Of a stretch of DNA of 64,000 bases, positions 54,453-64,000 are shown piece after piece. The position numbers were made by a program, and so were the translations under genes. Origin of the DNA: Aphrocallistes beatrix (lineage: Eukaryota > Porifera > Hexactinellida > Sceptrulophora > Aphrocallistidae); contig OY725493.1 in assembly GCA_963281255.1 (NCBI GenBank), positions 3,813,857 through 3,877,856 of the forward strand, written 5' to 3'. Positions within the stretch are counted from its first letter, which is position 1, and every line of letters starts with the position of its first letter. The notes under the pieces are model-generated. The model did not search any database and had not been told where the DNA came from. It saw nothing but the letters and a program-made list of their open reading frames with translations.

Positions 54453-56028
54453 CATATCCATAACCTTTAAATAAGAGGTGAATACATGTCTCGGATCTGT
54501 TAAGTCTAAAAATGGGAAAAGACCAAAAATTGTCTTAGATTTGAACGGGTTTCCGGAGCGTTGGTGACTGCTACTAATAAACACGCTTTGATACTATCAT
54601 ATCATCAGGTCCATATAATTGTTGTAATACGACTTTTAAGTATCCTTTCCTGTGATCAACTCCCCATCGAAAATAACTAGTTGATGATTTACGAAGTCGA
54701 TCGGTATTCTATTAATGACTGAACGTCATTGCAAAAAACGACCTCAGTATATGTTTGGACATAACCGCTAGCATCACAGTCTTTCCTCTTCCCCATCATA
54801 GGTCTTGATCTTACAGAAAATAAGGGATAAAGATCATCAATGCCAGATACAATTGACCGAGCGCTGGGAGATTTGATTCCGTGCAATTTTAACCACAACT
54901 ATCTTCCTTAACGATTCTTCAGAGATGCTAACTTCACTTATTAATTCAGTCAAATCATCTCTGGTAATCGATGGGGTTTCATATGGTTTTCCAAACCTCC
55001 CATTTAATAAGCGAATACGAATACGTTCAACTTTGAATTCAGGTGACTTTGAATTATCGGCCTTTTCTTCTTAATAGCGACGCTATTACTTCATCTTCTA
55101 TTCCTTTTGCTTGAATTACATTGCATGCATTCTTAATCAAAGCTTTTCGGTTGCATTCATGTCCAATGATTTTAGCACTCAAGCAATGCCTGCACAATTC
55201 TGGATCTAACGACTGGAAATAGCAAGATCTCTTGAATGATATATAAGTTTGATCATTGGACTTTCGTAATGATTGTATTTTTGTCTTACTTGCTCTACTT
55301 ACTATAGAAGATTCTTGAAAATATCGCAGCTAGCTGAATCGTATCTCATGGTAATTTCACGTGACGTCAGAGCGAATTCAACTTCTTTCAATTTAGGCGG
55401 ACGACCTTTTGAAATAGATGATGCACATCCCTTATAAATTTTGTGGAAAAAACTAAAATATATTTCTTTGTCATGACTATTCCATACTATTGATCAATAT
55501 GTTTATTGATATCAGAATTTAATGGCCTTAAAGCTCGTTTTAATTTCCTCTTCTCAAAAAATATGCGACATTTTAATTGAATAGCTTCTGAATGTATTCT
55601 GAAACCGTCCATGGAAATCAAGTAACAATTTAAAATCACTGAATATTGAAAATTTTTAATATTCTATAAATTTTAAATACTACCTCAATCTCAGATAATA
55701 TAATGAAGTCTATAATTTTGCGACGATGCAAGTGCAAAATGGAAAGTAATATAATATACGTATATGAAAACAAATTTTATTTGTGGTTACGCTCCAACTG
55801 TAATATTGTGTTGATATGGTATAAATGTGTACATTGTTATTGATCATTAATATGAGAAATGAAAAATATAATTAGCAGTACTGTTACATGGTATTCTGAG
55901 GTACCGTGATATTTTGAGACACAAGTCAAATTAACCATGGATGTTCATCTTGCGTGGTATTCTGAGGTACCGTGGTATTGTGAGGTAACTAACACTAATC
56001 CTGAGATCATGATGCGATCATTTGCATA
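54453..56028 (-). pseudogene. Unrecognised multi-exon gene relic
   Basis: On the minus strand several pieces look coding: about 55430-55310 (KGRPPKLKEVEFALTSREI), 55260-55060 (CYFQSLDPELCRHCLSAKII, HECNRKALIKNACNVIQAKG), 55050-54910 (RIRIRLLNGRFGKPYETPS, LTELISEVSISEESLRKIV) and 54898-54689 (WLKLHGIKSPSARSIVSGID, GYVQTYTEVVFCNDVQSL). Frames change between them and stops occur, so this is either spliced or decayed. I do not recognise the family. The Cys pair in CRHCLSAK and the basic KGRPPK (AT-hook-like) are the only motifs. The region 55440-56028 is AT-rich, with two copies of TATTCTGAGGTACCGTG (55892, 55959). Confidence 0.4.
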
Positions 56029-56248
56029 GTTCTAATTTATATAATGACTTTCCATTTGAGTGGTGATACTTGTATGTTTTCCCTGCTCTAAATACTAGTA
56101 TATTAGTATACTTCCTACTCTAAATCGTGTATTGTACTTCACGACCTGCAGGGGCCTGATTATTCACTAAACTACTTAATACTATTTAGAGCAGGGAAAA
56201 CATACAAGTATCACCACTCAAATGGAAAGTCATTGTAGAAATTAGAAC
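56029..56248. repeat. 220-bp foldback
   Basis: GTTCTAATTTATATAATGAC and CATTTGAGTGGTGATACTTG on the left are repeated inverted at 56183-56248. Its right edge carries the hAT insertion that follows. Confidence 0.8.
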
Positions 56249-56826
56249 AGTGGTTCCCAACCCCGGGGTAATTACCCCAAGTGGGGTAATTTGAAGATTT
56301 TCGAGGGGTAATGGAGTGCTTCTTTATCTTTATAATTCAGGTCAGAATTTGTTATTATTACTTCAGCATAAATTTTTTTTATTCGTTTTGCAGGATATTA
56401 ATGGTTTCTAATTGGCTTCATACTGTGAATTATAAACTAATATTGACTAAACGTGTTTGAAGGTATTCCTGTGATAAATTTATATTGGTTATTATTATAT
56501 ATTACCTACAGAAAAACTTACCGCCGGATTTTCGTCTTTGCTCGCCATAAAAACCAAGCAACGCAATAAATTAGATTGCGAGGGGGATCTGCGATGTGTA
56601 TTGAGCAAAATGGAACCTCATTTGACAGATTAGTGGAAAAACAGAAACAAGTTTCCCATTGAACATATAATATTCAAATTTAATTTCCATATTTAGATTA
56701 TATAATTATAAATAATTAATTTAAATTAATAAAGAATTTCTGATACATTGCCTCCTCAATTCGGGGTAGTAGGGTTAACAGTGTCGAGCAACGGGGTAAT
56801 AACAATAATAAGGTTGGGAACCGCTG
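56248..56826. mobile_element. hAT-type non-autonomous element
   Basis: CAGTGGTTCCCAACC and GGTTGGGAACCGCTG at the ends, AATTAGAA duplicated (56240-56247, 56827-56834). 579 bp, with GGGGTAAT words near both ends. No transposase frame. Confidence 0.9.
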
Positions 56827-56835
56827 AATTAGAAC

Positions 56836-57035
56836 NNNNNNNNNNNNNNNNNNNNNNNNNNNNNNNNNNNNNNNNNNNNNNNNNNNNNNNNNNNNNNNNN
56901 NNNNNNNNNNNNNNNNNNNNNNNNNNNNNNNNNNNNNNNNNNNNNNNNNNNNNNNNNNNNNNNNNNNNNNNNNNNNNNNNNNNNNNNNNNNNNNNNNNNN
57001 NNNNNNNNNNNNNNNNNNNNNNNNNNNNNNNNNNN
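56836..57035. other. Assembly gap of 200 N
   Basis: Exactly 200 N directly after the right TSD of the hAT element; the true length is unknown. Confidence 0.95.
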
Positions 57036-57139
57036 TCTGAAATTTTCACAAAAGTAAAGATATATCAGTGGCTTGCGGCACAGTAAATTTCAGACAAATC
57101 GGTTGATGATGGTGAAATGACTGGTTGATTTGACATGGA

Positions 57140-57192
57140 ATTCCCATATATATATATAAATATACATTAATCGAGTTTTAATAGTAAGGATA
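57140..57192 (+). repeat. Family X terminal motif with (TA)n
   Basis: Short TA run, then TTAATCGAGTTTTAATAGTA. The rest of the X unit is lost or lies in the gap. From 57193 to 57533 I see no feature and no LTR. Confidence 0.7.
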
Positions 57193-57533
57193 AAATGATT
57201 GAGCGGTCATTACCTCCTGGATCATGAAAAATTTTACAGAGAAAGGTGTCAGGATGCTAAATGAACAATTTATTTCAAGTAAACTTATCTCGATCTCCTC
57301 TTGTTTTCAATTTATTTCATTTTAACACCTCGTGAGGTGTGAAAAAATATGATATTTTTGAGGATTTTTTTTGCGATAAACAGTTTACACCAATGAAGAT
57401 GTCCTTAAGAATTAATTATATTGTGTCCAAAATTGCAATATTGATTATTAAGGTATAAAAACTAGTAATTTCAACATCTTTCTGGGATTTAAAAATTAAA
57501 AATTTAAGGGATTTAAAAATTGAATATTGTTCG

Positions 57534-60441
57534 ATGGCTGAACGAATGTCTATACCAGAACTACGCAAGGATGAGAAAATAGAGAAATGGAAGCCCTTCT
57601 TTAACGCAGCTACTGCGGGGCTGCGAGCGACTGAGGGTGGTGGAAAGGAAGCGCTTCAAATACTACCTGCGCATATTTGCTGGACCTTGGCTGAAAGGGA
57701 GCTTGTCATCGAAGTGATGGCGGAGCACTTGGAAACTGGGGATGTAACCAGGCTATGGAGGTGTTAATTTGGAACCTGGATCCACCCCCTGATCCTCACA
57801 GGGCATTACAGAGGTTGTGTAGAACAGACTGGGAGAAAGGAGAGGAAATTGACGTGTATTTCTACAGGTTAAAAAGCGCCGGTACGGAGGCGAAGGCTCC
57901 TATGAAAAAGATCTGCGGCGTGTTGGTCGGTCAGTTACTGGAGACAGTACAGCTTTGATCAAAGATTGGCTTGAAAGAGAAGAAAACCAAGAGCTCACAA
58001 CGAGTAAGAGTAGGGAATTCGTAGTCAAAGTCAAGAGCGCCTTACTTGAGAAGGGGTACAAGATGGATTATGGTTAGCCTGAAATAGGACGCATAGCCAG
58101 GGTTGAAGAAGACGAGGGACATAAGGAGTCCAGACCAACGCTAAAAGAAAGGGCAGCGAATCGTAGAGATGAGGAGGCAGGAGTAGAGGACGTCATGCGG
58201 GTTGACCAGTATTCGAAAGGAAAATATCCCAGCGTTGGCAGGGGACGGATAAAGGATTTGGGAAGGAACATGACTACCTCTTCTCCGGCTAGATGTTTCG
58301 TATGTGGGTCGGATACTCACTTAATGGCTCGTTGCCCGGAGAAAAGATGCCAACGAGAGAAGGGGCATGGGCTACGTCAATGCAATGGTGGAACAAAGCC
58401 TCACAATGTACTAGAAATAGCAGACAGCTTAGCCGGATGTCCAGAGGCGGGAGTTATTATTCCGGTGCTGTTTGACGGGAGTCCGATCGACGTAATGCTA
58501 GATACGGGAGCTCAACCTTCTGTAGTCGACAAGGGCACCATCAAGCACATGAATTTTCCTTACCAATCGAAAGACGGCCGAATCTATGGCATCGGAGAGT
58601 CCCATATCCCCATATGTGGCGCGTTAGAGGTAGAAATCGATGTTGGGAATGAACAAAAGGTTAGGCACCAGTTGGAGGTGTTAGATACCGCGGTACGAAC
58701 AGCAATACTCGGGAGAAATTTTTAAGTTTCAAGGAAGTCTGCTTCGATGTAAAGGGGTTTCGGGTACGATTGGATAAACATTGGAAGGAGGCCGGCGCAT
58801 CCGTACAAGGAGGGCAGGCATTTTCTAGAGCCGAGGCGGTGCACATGTCGACCCAAATGAAGAGTTCCTCAGACTTTGATATGGAGGGGGACCCTTATCC
58901 CGGCACAACAGGAGGCAATACACGGAGTTTGGGGAAGCACAGCGAGGTTTTCTCTTCTAGCCCCAAACCCCGAGTGAAATTCGTACCGGTGACATCGAAT
59001 CACGCTTCTGGATGATCAGCCCATCAAGCATCGACCACTAAGGGTATCGCCACACACGGAAAGGGAAATAGGCTTACAAATTGCAGAAATGAGTCGAAAT
59101 GGGATCATACGCCCTTCTGATTACCCATGGGGAAGCAGGATCATATTGGTTCGAAAGAAAGATGGCTCGCAGAGGTTTGCGGTCGATTACCGCGATTTGA
59201 ACGCTGTCACTAAGAAAGATGCATACCCGATGCCAGACTCTAACGATGTATTTGACCGAATGGGAGGGAGCTGGATATTTTCAACTCTTGATTGCGCCTC
59301 GACGTATTGGAGCATCCCACTCCGGGAGGAGGACAAGGAGTGTACGGCCTTTGTTTCGACGAGGGGCCAGTACGAGTTTAATAGAATGCCGTTTGTTCTG
59401 TGTAATTCGCAGGCTACCTACCAACGCGCACTAGACAATGTATTAAAGGAGGCAACAAACGCGGAGGCTTTTGTCGACGATATTATTATACACTCTGGGG
59501 GCTTCGCTGCACACCTTAACCACTTAGACCAGGTTCCCAGTTGTTTGGCGAAAGCAGGTATTCAACTGAGGCTGGACAAATGCAAGTTCGCTTATCGAGA
59601 AGTACAATTTCTGGGGCATCTAGTGTCCGGGGAGGGACGCCAACCCTTGCCGGCTACACTTTTACGTATTGAACAATATCCCAGACCGACTAGCAAGAAA
59701 GATATCCGGCGATTCATGGGGTTGATCAACTGGTACCGGGAGTATGTGCCTTCGGTTGCAACCCTGGCGGAGCCATTGTAACATTTGACTCGAAAGGAAG
59801 TCCCTTGGGTATAGTCGACGGAATGTGAATCTAGTTTCGTAACGCTAAAGAACCTCTTAACCCGCGGGTTCCAGATACTGGCATTACCCAGGTGGGAGCA
59901 ACCGTTCTACTTGGAGACGGATGCTTCGAAGCACAGGGATAAGGGCAATTTTATCGCAGGTGAACACGGAGGGTAGAAGAGTGCCTGTGCAGTTCTATTC
60001 CGCAAGTATCAATCAAGCCAACGAAAATATGCAGCCGGGGAACTGGAGGCCTGGGGCATCGTCGCAGCGGTACGTAAATGGCGAACATACTTGCGAGGAG
60101 CAAAAAGGGTAATTGTGATAACGGACCACAACCCCCTCGTATGGCTGCGAAGGCAGAAGGACCCAAGGAACAAATTCGCCCGATGGATCCTTGAGTTGGA
60201 GTCGTACGATTATGAAATCGAATACAGGCGGGGGACGGAGAATGGAGGCGCAGATTTCCCAAGTCGCATCCCGGGACCACGGGACAAATGGATGGAAGAT
60301 GAGGAAGAGCATTTCGAGAGACTTATTTATGTCTTGAATGCTGAGACTACTTTACTAAAAAGTAAATTAAGGACGGAACAACTAAAGGAATCACCTATTT
60401 GTAACACCATGGAACAACTTGAGGACCCAATTTGTTACTGA
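57534..60441 (+). pseudogene. Degraded Ty3/gypsy element, gag to RNase H
   Basis: Related to the intact gypsy at 21563. Gag part: 57534-58070 in two frames (MSIPELRKDEKIEKWKPFFN). One zinc knuckle, CFVCGSDTHLMARC (about 58294). Protease: LDTGAQPSVVDKG (about 58498). RT in one frame, 59089-59781 (WGSRIILVRKKDGSQRFAVD, MPFVLCNSQATYQR, catalytic FVDD), ended by a TAA. RNase H in frames to 60441 (VITDHNPLVWLR). At least five frame changes or stops. No LTRs, no H2C2 or integrase follow on this strand; the sequence stops at 60441. A reversed integrase piece lies at 61870-62833. Confidence 0.85.
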
Positions 60442-60870
60442 GCATTAATACGATAAAAAAATGGATTCACAAATTGATAACCAACTGTAATCAAGTGGAT
60501 ACTTCGAAGGGAATATATTAAAGAACATTGCATATACTCTAAATTCCACTTCATTCTAAATGCGATCTATTTTTAGCTGCTATATAATATCAGGTCGAAA
60601 ATGCCTTTGATATAATCATAGCATTCTATATACTAAGGCAATGGCACTCACCCAAAATCAGTACCACGGATTGGTTAAATACTTCAAAACCAATAATTTT
60701 GATATTGTAGATATTTCAATTTTCCATCAATTTAGGCATTCACCCACAAACTAACTATTATATCAGAACAATTGAAATGAGATATATTATTTGGTTTTAA
60801 TGCACATGTCGAATTATTTAATACTTAATACATACAAAATATCAAAAGAATAGTTAATCACAATATTGAG

Positions 60871-61045
60871 ACTTGAGGGACAGTCTTGACTTAGCTTGAG
60901 GGACAGACTTGACTTAGCTTGAGAGACATACTTGACTTAGCTTGAGGGATAGACTTGACTTAGCTTGAGAGAGACTTGACTTAGCTTGAGGGATAGACTT
61001 GACTTAGCTCGAGAGAGACTTGACTTGCGACCTGAGACTTGAGGC
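60871..61045 (+). repeat. Sub-terminal array, about 24-bp units
   Basis: GACTTGACTTAGCTTGAG with GGACA/AGACA/GGATA spacers, about seven units. The same words lie at the same place in copy 2 (52846-52930). Confidence 0.85.
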
Positions 61046-61386
61046 ATCATAAGGGAACAATATACTTCTACAGGGTACTAAGGAACAATCACACTCCGGC
61101 CTTTCAATAGAATATAGTCACACATTCCGGACTTCTACAGTCTGTGAAGTTGACTAAATAAACAAAGAATATATTAAATTAGTTCTTGAATTTAATCAGT
61201 TTACTATTCTCTTGTTTCAATACTAGTTCATTCACAGCCTACGTAACTATAGCCTTTTCACGGTATTTAACCATGGATTACTTCAAGTCTTAAGTGCAAA
61301 ATACAAACTGTATAGCATATCTATATTTTGCTGACATTTAATTGAGTATAATGAATATTAATACAAAAGAGGTGGAAATTGTGATA

Positions 61387-61844
61387 CAGTCGAAATCGGG
61401 TTATTTCATCCATTTAATTGCACTGCCAAAACGACAAAATAACCCGATAGACAAAATAACCCGGTAGACAAAATAACCCGATAGACAAAATAAACTAAAA
61501 GACAAAATAATCCGATAGACAAAAAAATCCGATTATTTTATACTTGAATTATGAATAAAACAATTTTTACACTGACTTGACGACAAAATAACCCAATGGG
61601 ACAAAAAAAACCGGTGTCAAAATAACCCTATTTCGACTGTAAAGGACAAAATAAGCCAACAAATTATCAATTGTTTACACCCCAGATAGACAAAATAATC
61701 CGATAAGACAAAAAAACCCGAAGACAAAAAAATCCGATTATTTTATAATTGAATTATGAATAAAAGAATTTTTACACTGACTTGACGACAAAATAACCCA
61801 ATGGGACAAAAAAACCCGGTGTCAAAATAACCCGATTTCGACTG
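61387..61844. mobile_element. Pogo-type MITE, TA target
   Basis: CAGTCGAAATCGGGTTATTT and AAATAACCCGATTTCGACTG at the ends, TA on both sides. The interior is full of GACAAAATAACCCGATA words and a direct repeat (about 61520-61600 and 61730-61810). Confidence 0.85.
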
Positions 61845-61869
61845 TAGTTCTCTCTCTTTCTACAAACTA

Positions 61870-62833
61870 ACATGTATACGAATAGTCCTTCATATTAATC
61901 ATGACCCAATCTCCCGTGGTTATGTTGGATTTTTTCTTGCCTTGATCATAATTCTTCTCGTACAGTTATCATACTTCCCCCGATTGGGTGCACTCTTGGT
62001 TTTCTCGTGCAATTTCACTCAATTCTTGCCTCCTCTTTACCGTTGTTTCGAGATACTGACTGGATGACCCTGTAACTTTTGTTGGAGTATTACCAGGCTA
62101 ATGAGCATATCGATTGGTGATCTCGGCTGGCGGCCAAACGGCAACATGTGTGGGAATATTTTACTCGGTGCGTGCGTTGTCCAGATTATTGCCGTAGAAA
62201 GTATCTCTTGCAACAACGACAGCCAGGAACCCTTTTCTAGGTGGCGTTCGAGCATCAAGCAACGTATCACTTGTTTGACGAAGTCGATACGTCTTTCGGC
62301 CATCCCATCGGACTCCGGGTGTTACGGTGTGGTGTGACATTTAGTAATCCCTAAGTCGTGGCACAGTTCGTGCACCGCTAATCCATCCACATTCTTCCCC
62401 GGATCTGTGAGCATAATATTTGGTACGCTATATCCACGATAGACCCATCTTTCCATGAATGCGTTAACGATGGATATGGTGGTCTGGTCTTTCAACGGGA
62501 TTGCTTCGACGTAATGTGAAAAGAGATCAACTATGAGTAAGAAGTACGTGTAGCCGCCATTACGCAGTGTCGTATTCAGCAGATTAATAGTAATTCACTT
62601 CCGTTATCTGTCTGGAAGATGGGAGGTGCTCGCATACCCTCAGGCGCTCTCACAACAATAAACTTGCTAAAGCAGTCCTGGTCATCTGCAGTTCTAGGTC
62701 CCATCTCTAAACTCCTCCATATCACCAGTGCCATCTCATCCAAAGCCTTGTCTTCCTCGCCGACTTGTTCGGCTGCTTTTTCAGGATGTATGACAATTGG
62801 GAGTCCCAATTCACACTTAAATATGGAGGACAA
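61870..62833 (-). pseudogene. Reversed gypsy integrase fragment
   Basis: On the minus strand 62580-61870 reads as the integrase core and tail of the same gypsy family: YFLLIVDLFSHYVEAIPLKD, VPNIMLTDPGKNVDG, DGMAERRIDFVKQVIRCLML and FGRQPRSPIDM, with a stop between the second Asp and the Glu. A piece of linker-like frame lies at 62833-62576. It corresponds to the part missing from the + strand gypsy at 57534-60441. Confidence 0.75.
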
Positions 62834-63516
62834 TTAAGAAGATTGATTGGCTTAGCATTTTCCGAAGACCAGGTTTTTTGGAAACTTTCTTCACTGTACC
62901 GTCACCCTGGGGAATATCGAAGTGAAGTAGTATATCCTAGTCACAGAAATGTCTCGCACATATGAAGACTCGCCAATTTCCACGCATCATCTCTATGGAG
63001 AAACCTTCGCCATTCATCTTGCATTTCCTTGGATCAATGATTCAACATTTCAAACACTGGAACGTAATCAGTGCATCGTAATTGGAGCATAAGTTGGCTA
63101 CACTACATCTATTTGGCATACTGCTAAGAAAAATGTACTTGTGGATAATAAATTGGGAATTACTTGTAGGAAGAAAATGTATGAAATATTGTAGGTAATA
63201 GAATGTAAAAAAACTAACAATTATACTTATCCTATATTATACACTGCATTTTATCGTAGTTAAATTTATTTCAAACATTAAGGTATGTTTACAAAATAGA
63301 CTTGAAGTAATCCATGGTAAGGTAAAATTCATACCGTGAACAGGCTATAGTTACGTAGGCTGTGTAGTTCATTATATATAGGTCTTAACTTTATTAGAAG
63401 TGTATACAATGTTCTAGTTCCATAGTAGTACATGCCAAATGAATAATATTAGTACGTGTACGGGAAGGGCCAGAATAAATCTTTTAAATTTCTGCTGAGG
63501 GTGCAGATACATCGTT

Positions 63517-63669
63517 GTCATAGGCTTAACTCCAGGGGTGGCAGGGTAGCGTGCCACCCAGACCTAAATGTTATGTTGACTTGGGGTGGCATGCTACATT
63601 AGTTTGATATATGCTTACAAATCTCGCCACCCCAGCTAACCGTGAAAAAAACAAAATAGTTACGCCTAT
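63517..63669 (-). mobile_element. MITE of the AGGCG family
   Basis: TAGGCTTAACTCCAGGGGTG to GTTACGCCTATG, reverse of 33499-33644. Inserted in P-like copy 3; copy 2 lacks it at 53337. Confidence 0.7.
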
Positions 63670-63845
63670 GATCGTCGTTAAACAACTATTCTTCCCTACC
63701 CAATTCACATTGAACATTTTCTAAACATCATCAACGAATTTCAAGAACTCAACAGTTTAGTTCTGGTCTACACTGTTCTTATCCATCATGTAAGCTAACA
63801 GTCCGGCTGAAGTTGACTAATGGAAAATCTTAAGGGCCAAAATTA

Positions 63846-63902
63846 CATTTCGCCTTTCCAACCTGATAACCAGCAGGCTTGTCAGGTTGGAAAGGCGAAA
63901 TG
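63846..63902. repeat. Perfect 21-bp stem hairpin
   Basis: CATTTCGCCTTTCCAACCTG on the left (one more base pairs) and its exact inverse on the right, 15-base loop. P-like copy 2 has only the left half at 53720. Confidence 0.85.
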
Positions 63903-64000
63903 TCCCAAAGTTAATTTGGAGCACGTTTAGTTAAATTGCACTTATCCGAATTTTTAAAAAAGGTACTTATGCCCACGTTTTGTAGTAACGAGGATTGCAT

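Larger units (their letters stand above)
61233..63364. mobile_element. 2.1-kb element with 9-bp TSD and long TIRs
   Basis: CACAGCCTACGTAACTATAG on the left and CTATAGTTACGTAGGCTGTG on the right; similarity extends about 60 bp into both ends. TAGTTCATT is duplicated (61224-61232, 63365-63373). The matching empty site is at about 53116 in P-like copy 2. A 9-bp TSD suggests a Mutator-like element. The interior holds a pogo-type MITE and a reversed gypsy integrase fragment; 62840-63300 has nothing recognised. Confidence 0.75.
60617..64000. mobile_element. P-like transposon copy 3, right end outside the window
   Basis: Left TIR CATAGCATTCTATATACTAA at 60617. The body parallels copy 2: the sub-terminal TTGACTTAGCTTGAGGGA array (60871-61045), the TATATAGGTCTTAACTTTATTA block (63376; 53131 in copy 2) and AATTCACATTGAACATTTTC (63702; 53359 in copy 2). 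It is interrupted by a 2.1-kb element (61233-63364) and an AGGCG MITE (63517-63669). Confidence 0.7.

Noticed and set aside
56748..57086. 112-codon frame across the second gap
   Set aside because: Mostly N; it starts in a hAT terminus.

Overview
The window is nuclear DNA from an animal: AT-rich, with spliced genes (GT-AG and GC-AG introns), a mitochondrial-targeted enzyme gene, two 200-base scaffold gaps (8797-8996, 56836-57035) and dense DNA transposons. The mix of P-like/THAP, TTAA-type, mariner, Tigger, hAT, Harbinger-like, Ty3/gypsy and KRBA2-like integrase genes suggests an aquatic invertebrate (a sponge or cnidarian would fit), but I cannot name the species from sequence alone. I recognise no tRNA, rRNA, CRISPR array or prokaryotic operon.

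Only a few loci look like intact genes: an intronless dihydrolipoyl succinyltransferase (DLST, 28152-29480, +), a three-exon KRBA2-like integrase gene (46264-48352, -), an intact mariner transposase (35831-36934, -) and an apparently complete Ty3/gypsy element with near-identical LTRs (21563-26344, +). A Myb/SANT-like gene (31086-31764) is broken by one base in an A run. Everything else recognised as coding is a relic: Tigger, THAP/P-like, two hAT families, and a second gypsy.

Layout. 0-8 kb: hAT, Tigger, mariner MITE and THAP relics. 8-10.4 kb: a three-level nest, a TTAA element inside a foldback element with tandem-repeat arms inside another TTAA element. 10.4-16.4 kb: tandem copies of a CRE/AP-1-rich repeat (called family X here), Tc1-like elements (family B) and GGCCGTTATA elements (family C). 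17-21.5 kb: a chimeric hAT carrying a TTAA insertion. 21.5-26.3 kb: gypsy. 26.4-32 kb: DLST and the Myb/SANT gene. 33.6-43.9 kb: two X copies interrupted by deep nests (X > P-like MITE > TTAA element > mariner; X > TTAA element > TTAA element). 44.2-48.9 kb: a P-like element inserted at the 3' end of the KRBA2-like gene, whose upstream region carries a palindrome cluster. 49-52.5 kb: kilobase-long foldbacks. 52.5-64 kb: two more P-like copies, an unrecognised gene relic, a degraded gypsy, and a 9-bp-TSD element holding a reversed gypsy integrase fragment.

The target-site duplications (TTAA, TA, 7, 8 and 9 bp) allow the order of insertion to be read directly. Family labels X, B, C, D, TTAA-1 and TTAA-2 are mine. 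D is a palindromic MITE family whose ends resemble those of the P-like elements.
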